A stretch of 64,000 nt of DNA from Pseudomonas cannabina (GTDB lineage Bacteria > Pseudomonadota > Gammaproteobacteria > Pseudomonadales > Pseudomonadaceae): contig NZ_FNKU01000001.1 of the NCBI RefSeq assembly GCF_900100365.1, positions 310,001 through 374,000 on the forward strand, in the 5' to 3' direction. The notes under the pieces are model-generated. The model saw only the letters and a list, made by a program, of their open reading frames with translations. It searched no databases and was not told the DNA's origin. Both the position numbers and the translations under genes were made by a program. Numbering within the stretch: position 1 is the first letter of the stretch; each line of letters starts with the position of its first letter. Shown here one piece after another: positions 51,641 through 61,017 of the stretch.

Positions 51641-53740
51641 ATGCGCAAGGCCTTAATGTGGTTGCCCTTATTGTGGCTCATGATTACACCTGCCACCTGG
51701 GCGGCAGTGCCTGAAGCCTGGAAACAGACCGCCTACGCTTACGATGCCCGGCAGACCGAACTGGTGACGGCATTGGCCGACTTCGCCAAAGAGTTCGGTC
51801 TGGCGCTGGATACGTCCGAAATACCCGGAAAACTCGATGGCCGTATTCGTGCCCAGAGTCCTCAGGATTTCCTCGACCGACTGGGTCAGGAATACCATTT
51901 TCAGTGGTTCGTCTATAACGACACGCTTTATGTCAGCCGCTCCAGTGAGCACACCTCGGCGCGCATCGAGGTTTCATCCGATGCCGTGGATGACCTGCAA
52001 AAGGCACTGACCGATGTTGGCCTGCTGGATAAGCGTTTTGGCTGGGGTGTCTTGTCGGATGAAGGTGTGGTGCTGGTCCGGGGCCCTGCGAAATATGTGG
52101 AGTTTGTGCGCGACTACAGCAAGAAAGTCGAGAAGCCGGACAAGGCAGACAAGCAAGATGTTGTGGTGTTGCCACTCAAATATGCTAACGCAGCTGACCG
52201 CACCATTCACTATCGTGATCAGGAGCTGATGGTTGCAGGTGTCGCCAGTATTCTGCAGGAACTGCTGGAGGCCCGCTCGCGAGGTGATGACATCAGTAGC
52301 GTCAATATGCTGTCGGGCTCTGGTGGCAGTACCTCAGGCTTGGGTGGGGGCGCTGGTTCCAGTCTTTCTTACAATATGGACTCGAGTGGCATCGATACCA
52401 GTGCCGTGCAGCACGGTATTGACCAGGTCCTGAGCTTTGGTAGCAAGAAATCCGGTAAAGGCGGAAAATCAGGCGGAAAGTCAAGTATCCGGGTCAGTGC
52501 GGACGTGCGTAACAATGCCGTGTTGATTTACGACCTGCCATCGCGCAAGCCGATGTACGAGAAACTGGTCAAGGAGCTGGACGTCCCACGTAACCTGATT
52601 GAAATCGATGCAGTGATTCTCGACATTGACCGCAATGAGCTCGCACAACTGTCCAGTCGCTGGAATTTCAATGCAGGCAGTGTCAGTGGCGGCGCCAACC
52701 TGTTCGATACGGGCACCAGTTCTACGATGTTTATCCAGAACGCCGGCAAGTTTTCTGCCGAGCTTCATGCGCTCGAAGGCAATGGTGCGGCATCCGTCAT
52801 CGGCAATCCGTCGATTCTGACCCTCGAAAATCAGCCGGCAGTCATCGACCTGAGCCGTACCGAATACCTCACGGCAACCTCCGAACGTGTCGCCAACATC
52901 ATGCCGATCACCGCCGGTACAAGCCTTCAGGTCATCCCTCGCTCACTCGATAACGAGGGCAAACCGCAAGTGCAATTGATCGTCGACATCGAGGATGGCC
53001 AGATCGATGTGTCGACGATCAATGATTTACAGCCGAGTGTGCGCAAGGGCAACGTCAGTACTCAGGCGGTGATCGCCGAGCACGGTTCCCTGGTGATTGG
53101 TGGCTTTCACAGCCTGGAATCCAACGACAGGATTCGCAAGATCCCGCTTCTGGGCGACATTCCCTACATCGGTAAGCTGTTGTTTCAGTCCCGCAGCCGT
53201 GAGCTGAGTCAGCGTGAGCGATTGTTCATCCTGACGCCTCGTTTGATCGGTGACCAGGTCAATCCAGCCCGTTACGTACAAAACGGCAATCCGCACGACG
53301 TCGATGATCAGATGAAGAAGATCAAGGAACGGCGCGATGGTGGCGAGCTGCCGACGCGGGGCGATGTCCAGAAAGTCTTCACGCAGATGGTCGATGGTGC
53401 TGCGCCAGAGGGAATGCGTGCTGGCGAAACGATGCCTTTTGAGACCGACAGCCTGTGTGACCCGGGCCAGGGTTTGACACTCGATGGCCAGCGCTCGCAG
53501 TGGTATAGCCGCAAGGATTGGGGGGTTGCTGTCGTTGTCGCGCACAACGATACCGACAAGCCGGTGCGGATAGACGAAAGCCGATGTGGCGGTCGTTGGG
53601 TCATCGGCGTCGCTGCCTGGCCTCACGCCTGGTTGCAACCGGGGGAGGAAAGCGAGGTGTACATCGCTGTACGTCAGCCACAGATATCGAAAATGGCGAA
53701 AGAAAGCCGGCCATCACTGCTCCGGGGGGCGAAACCATGA
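51641..53740 (+). CDS. hrcC: Outer-membrane secretin HrcC (SctC)
   Basis: A 699-aa secretin forming the outer-membrane ring. It has a Sec signal (MRKALMWLPLLWLMITPATWA). N-domains follow (N0 about 35-110; ring-building N1 and N3 to about 330), with a Gly/Ser-rich insert (GSGGSTSGLGGGAGSS). The conserved secretin core (about 370-560) has VIGNPSILTLENQPAVID and VPRxL-like VIPRSL, GSLVIGGFHS and IPLLGDIPYIGKLF. A C-terminal extension of about 130 residues follows. Starts 1 bp after hrpG; overlaps hrpT by 4 bp. Confidence 0.96.
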   Translation: MRKALMWLPLLWLMITPATWAAVPEAWKQTAYAYDARQTELVTALADFAKEFGLALDTSEIPGKLDGRIRAQSPQDFLDRLGQEYHFQWFVYNDTLYVSRSSEHTSARIEVSSDAVDDLQKALTDVGLLDKRFGWGVLSDEGVVLVRGPAKYVEFVRDYSKKVEKPDKADKQDVVVLPLKYANAADRTIHYRDQELMVAGVASILQELLEARSRGDDISSVNMLSGSGGSTSGLGGGAGSSLSYNMDSSGIDTSAVQHGIDQVLSFGSKKSGKGGKSGGKSSIRVSADVRNNAVLIYDLPSRKPMYEKLVKELDVPRNLIEIDAVILDIDRNELAQLSSRWNFNAGSVSGGANLFDTGTSSTMFIQNAGKFSAELHALEGNGAASVIGNPSILTLENQPAVIDLSRTEYLTATSERVANIMPITAGTSLQVIPRSLDNEGKPQVQLIVDIEDGQIDVSTINDLQPSVRKGNVSTQAVIAEHGSLVIGGFHSLESNDRIRKIPLLGDIPYIGKLLFQSRSRELSQRERLFILTPRLIGDQVNPARYVQNGNPHDVDDQMKKIKERRDGGELPTRGDVQKVFTQMVDGAAPEGMRAGETMPFETDSLCDPGQGLTLDGQRSQWYSRKDWGVAVVVAHNDTDKPVRIDESRCGGRWVIGVAAWPHAWLQPGEESEVYIAVRQPQISKMAKESRPSLLRGAKP

Positions 53741-53940
53741 AGATAAGTAGCATTGCCATCGTTCTATTGGTGTTCGCTACCCTGACAGGGTGTGCCACCC
53801 ACGGCTGTTCGGGCTACGCGTGCAAACGCCCGGACTCCACTCACCGCGAACTGGTTATCTGGTGGCCGCCAGACATGCGCGACGGTCTGGACGACCAGGA
53901 TCATGAGCGGGATTACTCTGTCGTGCAGCTAAAGGACTGA
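53737..53940 (+). CDS. hrpT: HrpT lipoprotein, secretin pilotin
   Basis: A 67-aa outer-membrane lipoprotein. Lipobox LTGC puts the acylated residue at Cys19, and the short mature part has two more Cys (HGCSGYACKR). HrpT localises or stabilises HrcC. The ATG overlaps the hrcC stop (ATGA). It is followed by hrpV after 2 bp. Confidence 0.92.
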   Translation: MKISSIAIVLLVFATLTGCATHGCSGYACKRPDSTHRELVIWWPPDMRDGLDDQDHERDYSVVQLKD

Positions 53941-53942
53941 AG

Positions 53943-54290
53943 ATGATTGAGGTAACGGAAAAAGTGGCGTTCTACACTCAGGTCGCCGCTCAGAGCCCTG
54001 CCGTATGGCCGGTGGCTAACGGGGTAGCCTTCGTCAGCCGTCGTGAACATCAAGACTGGGGTATTGCGCTGCACATCGAAGTAAGAGCGCTGCGCCCCGA
54101 ACAACTGCGAGAAGCACTGCAACTCAGGTTCTCGGAGGCGGAGCGGTTCAATAACTACTTCCTGTTTCTGGACGTCCAGCGTGATTTCGTTGTATGGCAT
54201 GCAGTCAGCGACGCGCCTGACTCGGTCACCAATCTGGATGAAATCCGGCGACACGAGCTGATCCTGGCCGGTTTGCATCATCTGGCCTAG
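53943..54290 (+). CDS. hrpV: HrpV, negative regulator of the hrp regulon
   Basis: A 115-aa protein that binds HrpS and keeps it inactive; HrpG relieves it. It has a chaperone-like alpha/beta composition (MIEVTEKVAFYTQVAAQSPA, LQLRFSEAERFNNYFLFLDVQ). It is the last gene of the operon, before a strong terminator. Its presence with hrpG means that the feedback loop is intact here. Confidence 0.92.
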   Translation: MIEVTEKVAFYTQVAAQSPAVWPVANGVAFVSRREHQDWGIALHIEVRALRPEQLREALQLRFSEAERFNNYFLFLDVQRDFVVWHAVSDAPDSVTNLDEIRRHELILAGLHHLA

Positions 54291-54323
54291 CCCTGTCAGC
54301 GCGCATCCCCAGACTGAAAGATG

Positions 54324-54353
54324 ACCGCTTCCACACTGTGGAAGCGGTTTTTT
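54324..54353 (+). terminator. Strong terminator of the hrpF-hrcC operon
   Basis: ACCGCTTCCAC and GTGGAAGCGGT form an 11-bp perfect stem followed by six T. It is 33 bp after the hrpV stop. Confidence 0.95.
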
Positions 54354-54709
54354 CGTTCTTGCTGTTCAGTTCACCGGGCAGTCACTGCAATAGCCTCGCC
54401 TCACAGCAAGCAAAGCACCGCGTGTGTCAGGTCTGGGATACGCTGAAGAAAGAGACTTGGTGGGGGTGAGCCGGGCGACGCTTTGCTTGCTCGCGAAGGC
54501 CATGCCTCAAGCGCAACCTCTCTACTGGATGTACCGGACCCCTTGGTGAGCTAACTCTCTCGTGTTTCTGTGTGTTGCGAGACAGCAATTTCCATCAACA
54601 CACGTTACTCGCGCACAAGCAAAGCAGCGCACGTGCCCGCGCCTGGAACCACCGGGCCAGGCGCGCGCCGAAACAGGAAGCGCTGTGCAAGTGAGAAAGG
54701 AGAAAGGGT
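54354..54709. other. Intergenic region between convergent operons
   Basis: About 355 bp separate the hrpV terminator from the end of hrcU. No gene, palindrome or repeat of note is seen. The only open frame (54570 onward) has no ribosome site and runs into hrcU. Confidence 0.6.
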
Positions 54710-55789
54710 CTACAGCTCGACTTCGACCTGGATAATCTCGTCGGTGACTTCTTCCAGCTGACGAACCACTTTGTAAATGTGACCCACAGCCAGCAGGGTA
54801 GGGCGGGGGATGTATTTGCCAACCTTGACCCGGTACAGCGTGCGGGTCAGCCAGATGCTCTGTACCACAGGAATGCCGGCTTTCCTGGCTTTGGCAATCA
54901 GGTCCAGCGCATCATCGTCTTCCCCCTTGCAATGAATCAATGGCAAAGGTGTTTCGCCCGGTCGGTAATACAGTGCTACCGCGTAGTGCGTGGGGTTGAC
55001 CAGCAGCATGTCGGCATCTTCCACCGGTTTTGGCGCAGCGCTGGGTGCCTGATTGAGAATTTCGTGAGCAAGCTGACGACGATGGCCTTTGACGTGCGGA
55101 TCGCCCTCTGACTGTTTGTGTTCTTTCTTGATGTCTTCATGGCTCATGCGCAGCTTTTTAGCATGGAAGTATTTCTGCAACGCAAAGTCTGCCATGGCGA
55201 TCACCAACAGCAGGCCTAATATCACCCGCAGAATGTGCCTGAATAGCTCGAGCAGTGCGTGCCAGTACGTGACCAGATCGCTGTTGGCCAGAATGATCAG
55301 GGTGCCCAGTGCCGGTTTTACCTGGCTGTATAACGTTGCACCAATGGCGACGGCCTTGAGAATACTCAGCAGCAGGGTGGTGATGTTCTGCCCCGAGAAC
55401 ATCTGCTTGGCGTGGGAAAACGGATTGATCTTGTTGATGTCGATCTTCAAGGCTTTAGGTGCAAACAGAAAGCCGATCTGCACCCAACTGCTGATCAGGC
55501 GCATGAGCATCGCCAGGCCAACGCTGCATAAGGTGAAACTGATCAACACTGAAAGGCCTTCGCTGGTGAGGCGCTCGACCGCCGAGAGGAAGGAGCGGTC
55601 GATGCCCTTGAAGGAAAGCGCCAGCAACGCTTGCAGTCGATTGACACTCTCATCGGCAAGACCGAGGGTCAATTCGCTGACGGCCATCAGGACCAGTAGC
55701 TTGCCCAGGTCCTGGCTCTGTCCGACCTGGCCTTTTTCCCTCGCATCACGTATCTGTTTGGGCGTGGCCTTTTCTGTTTTTTCGCTCAC
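54710..55789 (-). CDS. hrcU: Export apparatus switch protein HrcU (SctU)
   Basis: A 359-aa YscU/FlhB-family protein. Four transmembrane segments occur in the first 210 residues, with a cytoplasmic tail holding the autocleavage motif NPTHYA (in LLVNPTHYAVALYYRPGE). The start MSEKTEKATPKQIRDAREKGQV is the usual FlhB-like motif. It controls the switch from pilus to effector secretion together with HrpP. It overlaps hrcT by 4 bp and is the last gene of the minus-strand operon. Confidence 0.96.
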   Translation of the reverse strand: MSEKTEKATPKQIRDAREKGQVGQSQDLGKLLVLMAVSELTLGLADESVNRLQALLALSFKGIDRSFLSAVERLTSEGLSVLISFTLCSVGLAMLMRLISSWVQIGFLFAPKALKIDINKINPFSHAKQMFSGQNITTLLLSILKAVAIGATLYSQVKPALGTLIILANSDLVTYWHALLELFRHILRVILGLLLVIAMADFALQKYFHAKKLRMSHEDIKKEHKQSEGDPHVKGHRRQLAHEILNQAPSAAPKPVEDADMLLVNPTHYAVALYYRPGETPLPLIHCKGEDDDALDLIAKARKAGIPVVQSIWLTRTLYRVKVGKYIPRPTLLAVGHIYKVVRQLEEVTDEIIQVEVEL

Positions 55790-56580
55790 GGCACTTGCAC
55801 CAGCAGGCCGAACAGCGATTTCAGGTCGGTCAGCTTAAGCAGTTGTCCGGTGCCCAGTTCCAACAGTGTTGGCAAGTAGATGAGCAGAAATGCCAGGCCG
55901 GCCATACTCTTGGCCGGCATGGCCAGGATAGAGACATTCAGTTGTTGCGCGTACAGGCCAATGATTGCAAACCCCGCTTCGATCAACAGCAGCAGCGCGA
56001 TGAAAGGCGCGGCGTAGAGCATGATGTGGCGCATTGTCTGATTCAGTTGTTCGAGAAAGACGCCCAGACCGTCGGCTGTCATGCCCGGCAGCCAGGCGGT
56101 AGGTGGCCAGACACTGTAACTGTCCCAAATGACTTGAGTGATCAAGGACAATCCGCCGGTGAGAATCACCAGCATGATCAGGACTTCCTGAAACAGCTCG
56201 CCCAGGGGTGTTGCGTCCGGGCCAAGGCTGGGGTTTATCTGCCCTCCGCTCAGCGCGCCGCGCTGGCTGTCCAACAGTGCACCGACAGAGGCGAACATCC
56301 AGAACGGCGCATACAACAGCAGCCCCATCAAGGTGCCCAGTACCGCTTCCTTGATGATCAGGCCGCCGATTTCAAACCAGTTACCGTTCATCAAGCTCAG
56401 TGCACGGCTGATGGCAGGCGCAGGGATCATCGAAACCGCTGCCACAACGGCATAGCGCAAAGGCCCTTTGAGGTACTTGAAGCAGAAGGCCGGTACCAAC
56501 ATCATGCACGGCACCAGGCGCGCCATCGCCAACGCTATGCCCTGCATAAGCTCGAAAAGGTATTGCGCGTCGAAGGGCAT
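55786..56580 (-). CDS. hrcT: Export apparatus protein HrcT (SctT)
   Basis: A 264-aa YscT/FliR-family inner-membrane protein with six hydrophobic segments. LIKEAVLGTLMGLLLYAPFW and ALLDSQRGA are characteristic. It forms the export gate with HrcR and HrcS. It abuts hrcS directly (start 56580, hrcS ends 56581). Confidence 0.95.
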   Translation of the reverse strand: MPFDAQYLFELMQGIALAMARLVPCMMLVPAFCFKYLKGPLRYAVVAAVSMIPAPAISRALSLMNGNWFEIGGLIIKEAVLGTLMGLLLYAPFWMFASVGALLDSQRGALSGGQINPSLGPDATPLGELFQEVLIMLVILTGGLSLITQVIWDSYSVWPPTAWLPGMTADGLGVFLEQLNQTMRHIMLYAAPFIALLLLIEAGFAIIGLYAQQLNVSILAMPAKSMAGLAFLLIYLPTLLELGTGQLLKLTDLKSLFGLLVQVP

Positions 56581-56847
56581 CTAGTGATTGACCCCGGACC
56601 GAGCGATCAGGTCGAAGGCCATGTTGATGAACTGGATCAGCTCGACACCGATCCAGCGTCCGGTCATGGCCAGCGTCATCCCGACCGCGCCCAGTTTGAT
56701 ACCGAAAGGCAATGTCTGGTCCTGGATCTGCATCAGGGCCTGCAGTAACGAAGTGATCACGCCCACGATTACCGCCACTGCCAGGGGAGGCGCGGTAAGA
56801 ATGACCACCAGAAACATGCCTTGCTTGAACAACGCCAACGCTTCCAT
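56581..56847 (-). CDS. hrcS: Export apparatus protein HrcS (SctS)
   Basis: An 88-aa YscS/FliQ-family protein with two transmembrane segments and the conserved loop LQALMQIQDQTLPFGIKL between them. It is part of the export gate. It is 7 bp after hrcR. Confidence 0.95.
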   Translation of the reverse strand: MEALALFKQGMFLVVILTAPPLAVAVIVGVITSLLQALMQIQDQTLPFGIKLGAVGMTLAMTGRWIGVELIQFINMAFDLIARSGVNH

Positions 56848-56854
56848 GGTCGCC

Positions 56855-57508
56855 TCACATGTAGGAATAGAAGAGGCTGTCGAGCAGACGTGTCCAGCCT
56901 GACACCAGCACGAACAGCAACAGCTTGAGCGGCAGTGACAGGGTCATGGGTGAAACCATTTGCATGCCCAGCGCCAACAGCAGGTTCGAGACAATCAGAT
57001 CGATGACGATGAACGGGATGTAGATCAGAAAACCGATTTCGAATCCGGCCTGCAATTCCGACAGCACGAAGGCCGGGATCGCCAGCAGCAGGTCGTCTTT
57101 GGTTGCCTGATCGGCCATCTCCTTGGGCCACATGCGTTGGGTGTTTTCCAGCAGATGGGTGACCACATCCGGGTCGGTGTTGCGCGTCATGAAGCGTTGC
57201 AGCGGATCGATCACGGTTCTCAGGCTGGCTTGCAATTTCTCGGTGTTGCCCAACTCCACGGGGTGCTCTTGCACCCGTTTCTGAATATCGTGTGCCACCG
57301 GGGCCATGACGAACATCGTGGCGGCCAGAGCAATGCCATACAGAGCCATGTTCGGCGGCACTTGCTGAACGCCAATGGCGTTTCGGGTAATCAACAAGGT
57401 CATGGCAATCTTCAGGAACGCGGTGCAGACGATCAACAGGAACGGAATCAGCGACAGCGACCCGAGAAGCAGCGCAAGCATGATCGGGTTCACGCCCTCC
57501 ATGATCAT
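56855..57508 (-). CDS. hrcR: Export apparatus protein HrcR (SctR)
   Basis: A 217-aa YscR/FliP-family protein with four transmembrane segments and the signature [21 protein letters not shown], then the conserved [20 protein letters not shown] 57508 overlaps the hrcQb stop (ATGA); the frame extends upstream into hrcQb and that part is rejected. Confidence 0.96.
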   Translation of the reverse strand: MIMEGVNPIMLALLLGSLSLIPFLLIVCTAFLKIAMTLLITRNAIGVQQVPPNMALYGIALAATMFVMAPVAHDIQKRVQEHPVELGNTEKLQASLRTVIDPLQRFMTRNTDPDVVTHLLENTQRMWPKEMADQATKDDLLLAIPAFVLSELQAGFEIGFLIYIPFIVIDLIVSNLLLALGMQMVSPMTLSLPLKLLLFVLVSGWTRLLDSLFYSYM

Positions 57509-57912
57509 GGCTGCTTCACCATTCTGGTGATCTGTAAACCAAGCCGGCCGTCGACATCCACCAGTTCGCCTTCGGCCACGACTCGCTCTCCGTGGCACAG
57601 CGTAGCGTATCCCGGAGCGATGCCTGCGACTTCAAGGATGGTTCCGGCGTCCAGACGCCGAAGCTCTGCAAGGGTCAGCTTGATCTGACCGCAACGCAGC
57701 GTCAGGTCCAGCGCCAGACTCTCGAATGCAGCGGGCTCAGGGGCAGGCTGCGATTGCTCGTCGTCTGCCGGCTCAGAGTCCTGCCAGGTCGGGTCATCCT
57801 CGAGCCCGTACTCATCTTCGTGGGCATGATCGTTTTCATTGACCTCGTCAACGGTCTGGTCATCGTCGTCCAGGTTTTCGACCTCTTCCTGGTAAAGATC
57901 CTCAGTACTCAT
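57505..57912 (-). CDS. hrcQb: C-ring protein HrcQb (SctQ C-terminal part)
   Basis: A 135-aa protein. The first about 65 residues are extremely acidic and probably disordered ([20 protein letters not shown]). The C-terminal 70 residues are the SpoA domain ([19 protein letters not shown]...[17 protein letters not shown]). In P. syringae the SctQ protein is split into HrcQa and HrcQb, which form the cytoplasmic ring together; that split is kept here. It overlaps hrcQa by 11 bp. Confidence 0.95.
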   Translation of the reverse strand: MSTEDLYQEEVENLDDDDQTVDEVNENDHAHEDEYGLEDDPTWQDSEPADDEQSQPAPEPAAFESLALDLTLRCGQIKLTLAELRRLDAGTILEVAGIAPGYATLCHGERVVAEGELVDVDGRLGLQITRMVKQP

Positions 57913-58618
57913 CGTGATCCTGCTCCTCGTGGCTGATCCGCAGAAATAATTGCTGCGCCTGGCTGTCGACGTGCGCGGCCCATTGCCGTCCGCCGAGTGC
58001 CAGACGGCCTTGACCCGCGCTGTCGAATCGGCAACGGGCAGGCAACACCACGTCTCCGGGGCGCAGCGATGCGAGCTCATTGAGTGTCAGCTCCAGCTCA
58101 CCGATGATCAGCGGCGTCGTCACTGTCATGGTGTCATCCACCGGGTTGTGTCGGGCCTGCCAGGGTGCCGAGTGCAACAGCCTGAGCAGGGTTTGCGATG
58201 AACTGTGCAGGTGCGCGTGAAGCGATTCCCCGCCCAGACGAACCTGAACCCGGCAGCCTGATGGAGCTTCGTCAGGGGTATCGAACAACGGCTCGACAGG
58301 GGCCAGCACATCGGCGATCGTCGGGCTCAGGCGCTGGTTGAAAAACTGCCAGTACCAGTCTTGATGTTCGCCGCCCAACGTCAGTGGTGCATTGCCCAGG
58401 AGGCTCAATACGGCCTCAGCGTCGCTCAGGCACACAGGCCCGACCGCGGTGTTGAACCAGACGCCATTGGCGAGGCTGTCGGGTCCGGCACCCAGTGGTA
58501 GAAGTGTCAATTCGCCACGCTGATCCTGTGCGTCGAACACGAGTGATTGTCCGGCACCCAGCGCACGCGTGGCCTGGGCTTGCAGCGGGTCGACCTTGCG
58601 CAGTTGCAGCGCGTTCAT
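57902..58618 (-). CDS. hrcQa: C-ring protein HrcQa (SctQ N-terminal part)
   Basis: A 238-aa protein corresponding to the N-terminal part of YscQ/FliN-like proteins with a first SpoA-type domain near the end ([29 protein letters not shown]). It interacts with HrcQb and the export apparatus. Starts within the last codons of hrpP (overlap 4 bp). Confidence 0.94.
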   Translation of the reverse strand: MNALQLRKVDPLQAQATRALGAGQSLVFDAQDQRGELTLLPLGAGPDSLANGVWFNTAVGPVCLSDAEAVLSLLGNAPLTLGGEHQDWYWQFFNQRLSPTIADVLAPVEPLFDTPDEAPSGCRVQVRLGGESLHAHLHSSSQTLLRLLHSAPWQARHNPVDDTMTVTTPLIIGELELTLNELASLRPGDVVLPARCRFDSAGQGRLALGGRQWAAHVDSQAQQLFLRISHEEQDHDEY

Positions 58619-59211
58619 GCCTCGAGGTCTTCATGGAAATCGAGATCGACATCGTGGCCCAGGGTTTGTGCCAGTGCATCGCGGCAGGCGCGCGAGTGGC
58701 CGCTCACACGTTTGAATACGTCACGGCGGCTGAAGCCCAATTGAATGCTCCAGCGGTTGTCGGTTTTTTCGGCATTGACGCGGACTTTGCCCAGTGTCGG
58801 CATCAGCAGGGTGAAATTGAGCGGGCCTGGCGGTTGCTCCGGAAGACGCTGCGCGAGCTCATTGATCAGTTGCGTGGGCACCGCTTCCGCTTTCGCCGAG
58901 AAGTCCAGGCTGCTTCCTGCAAAGCTGTGCTGTTCAGGCTCTTCGCTCACAGGCGCGATCAACAGTTGGGAAAAGAACAGCCCGTCGGCGCTCATCGGCT
59001 CGTCCTGCAAGAGTCTGCTCGTCGAGGACCTTCCTGAGAGCGAGTCGCCACGGCCAATGCCAGCGGATGGCACGCGTTTTTCAACCTGCCCGGCAGGCAC
59101 CCGCCCAGACGGTGCAGTGCGTCGTGCCGGTACAGACGCTTCATGTTCTCCGGTGTCCTGGCGCTGAAGCGCGGGGGATGCTTTTGGTACATGTTTGATA
59201 GCTGTGGACAT
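58615..59211 (-). CDS. hrpP: HrpP, substrate-specificity switch/needle length-type protein
   Basis: A 198-aa protein. The first about 75 residues are Arg/Pro/Ser-rich and flexible. The C-terminal part (about 110-190; [39 protein letters not shown]) is the T3S4-like domain of YscP/FliK proteins. HrpP helps control pilus assembly and effector secretion with HrcU and may be translocated itself. It lies 6 bp after hrpO. Confidence 0.92.
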   Translation of the reverse strand: MSTAIKHVPKASPALQRQDTGEHEASVPARRTAPSGRVPAGQVEKRVPSAGIGRGDSLSGRSSTSRLLQDEPMSADGLFFSQLLIAPVSEEPEQHSFAGSSLDFSAKAEAVPTQLINELAQRLPEQPPGPLNFTLLMPTLGKVRVNAEKTDNRWSIQLGFSRRDVFKRVSGHSRACRDALAQTLGHDVDLDFHEDLEA

Positions 59212-59217
59212 CGGCGC

Positions 59218-59664
59218 TTAACCTTCTTCGTTGAGTGCCTCGCTCATGCAGGCCAGTTTCTCTACTGCACGCTGAGACGCCTTGGCTTGTTGCTGTCGCT
59301 CTTGCAGCAGGGCTTGCTGTTCGCTGATCCGCCGTTGTTGTTGCTCAATGTCCTCGCGGATACTGGCCAGGCGTTCGAGCATGGCGTTCTCTTGCGCATG
59401 CCACCGATCCACATCATTGCGGCTGATGGTCTTTTCCAGATGAGCGTCTGACAGCGTGTCGCGTTGTAGCTTTTGCTGATCACGCTCCTGGCTCAGCGAC
59501 GCTCGGGTTACTGATAAGTGGTCGAGCATGGATTTCAGTTCCACCTGTGCCTGGCGTTGCGCCCGTTCTGCACTGGCCTGACGGTGTTGACGCAAGGGGG
59601 TCAGCAGGCCGATTACCTGTTCGAACGCCTGCCGTTGCGGGTCTTCTTCAAGGTTTTCGTCCAT
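59218..59664 (-). CDS. hrpO: HrpO, ATPase stalk (SctO/FliJ type)
   Basis: A 148-aa almost wholly helical coiled-coil protein (RQAQVELKSMLDHLSVTRASL..., IREDIEQQQRRISEQQALLQ) of YscO/FliJ type that sits in the HrcN hexamer and links it to the export gate. It is 3 bp after hrcN. Confidence 0.92.
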   Translation of the reverse strand: MDENLEEDPQRQAFEQVIGLLTPLRQHRQASAERAQRQAQVELKSMLDHLSVTRASLSQERDQQKLQRDTLSDAHLEKTISRNDVDRWHAQENAMLERLASIREDIEQQQRRISEQQALLQERQQQAKASQRAVEKLACMSEALNEEG

Positions 59665-59667
59665 CGT

Positions 59668-61017
59668 TTACTCCGGCAACTGCGAGGTAATCCTCAGCAA
59701 TGCGTCCAGTGTTTCTTCCAGCGGCACCGGTTCACGCAAGTCTTGGCGCAGGAATGCATTGATGTCCTCGTTCAGCCTCACGGCGCAGTCTGTGACGGGA
59801 TCGGACCCTGCCTGGTACTCGCCCAGACGCAGCAGCATTTCCACCTGCTTGTACGCCGCCAGCAATTGACGCAGGCGATTATTGGCTTTTTGATGTTCTC
59901 GACCGGTCACGTTGCTCAGGATCCGGCTGATGCTGGCGGAGACGTCAATGGCCGGGTAATGACCGCGTTCTGCCAGCTTGCGCGAGAGCACGATGTGGCC
60001 GTCCAGCAGTGAACGCACTTCGTCCGCCACCGGGTCGTTCATCGAGTCCTGCTCGATCAATACGGTGTAAAGCGCAGTGATCGAGCCGTTCTCGCTCATG
60101 CCGGCGCGCTCCACCAGACGCGGCAGCAAGGTGTACACGGAGGGCGGCAGGCCGCCGCGCCCCAGAGGCTCGCCGGAGGCAATACCGATCTCACGCTGTG
60201 CGCGGGCAAATCGCGTCAGCGAGTCGAGCAACAGCAGCACCTTCTGGCCCCTTGCGCGAAACGCCTCGGCGATGGCGGTGGCAGTGAACGCTGCGCGAGC
60301 GCGCTCCATGCTCGAGCGATCGGACGTAGCGCAGACCAGCACCGAGCGGCTGCGCAGGGTTTCATCCAGCTCATGATCGAGAAACTCGCGTAGCTCACGG
60401 CCCCGTTCGCCAATCAGGCCGAAGACGATCACATCGCAATCCATGTTGCGGGCCAGTTCAGCCATGAGCGTGGTTTTGCCGCAACCGGCACCGGCGAACA
60501 GACCGACACGCTGGCCTTCGCCCAGCAGGATGGCGCTGTCGATGGCGCGCACGCCGGTGGGCAAGGCCCTGCTGATGCGCGGGCGTTGGGTAGGGGGCAG
60601 GGCATCGGCAATGACTGGCAAGGTCGGACGGCGATCATCCGGGCCTGCGAAAGCACCCAGGGCGTCGCCCAGTAGCGGTCGGCCGAAGCCATCCAGCACG
60701 CAGCCCAACAGGCTGTCGTCCACGCCAATCCGGTGGGCGATGCCCAGCGGACGAATCGTTGCGCCGACCTGAATCCCGTCGGGCGCGCCCAAAGCACTGA
60801 GCAGCGTGCAATCCGGTGTGAAACCGACGATTTCGGCAAGCAACAGACTGCCATCGGCTCTGCTCACTTCGCACAGATCGCCGACTTTGGCGGCGGGGAG
60901 TTTGCACTCCAGCAAAATGCCGCGTACAGCACTCACCCGGCCGCTGACGCGCACAGCGCTGTACTGTGAAAGGCGAGCCGCGTGAACCGCTTTCCAGTGG
61001 TCCAGCGCAGCGTTCAC
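59668..61017 (-). CDS. hrcN: T3SS ATPase HrcN (SctN)
   Basis: A 449-aa F1-like ATPase. It has Walker A GAGCGKTT (176-183), Walker B LLLLD (261-265), the conserved GERGRE (203-208) and the SVLVCATSDRSSMERA segment. It unfolds and releases chaperone-bound effectors at the export gate. Overlaps hrpQ by 4 bp, so it is coupled with it. Confidence 0.96.
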   Translation of the reverse strand: MNAALDHWKAVHAARLSQYSAVRVSGRVSAVRGILLECKLPAAKVGDLCEVSRADGSLLLAEIVGFTPDCTLLSALGAPDGIQVGATIRPLGIAHRIGVDDSLLGCVLDGFGRPLLGDALGAFAGPDDRRPTLPVIADALPPTQRPRISRALPTGVRAIDSAILLGEGQRVGLFAGAGCGKTTLMAELARNMDCDVIVFGLIGERGRELREFLDHELDETLRSRSVLVCATSDRSSMERARAAFTATAIAEAFRARGQKVLLLLDSLTRFARAQREIGIASGEPLGRGGLPPSVYTLLPRLVERAGMSENGSITALYTVLIEQDSMNDPVADEVRSLLDGHIVLSRKLAERGHYPAIDVSASISRILSNVTGREHQKANNRLRQLLAAYKQVEMLLRLGEYQAGSDPVTDCAVRLNEDINAFLRQDLREPVPLEETLDALLRITSQLPE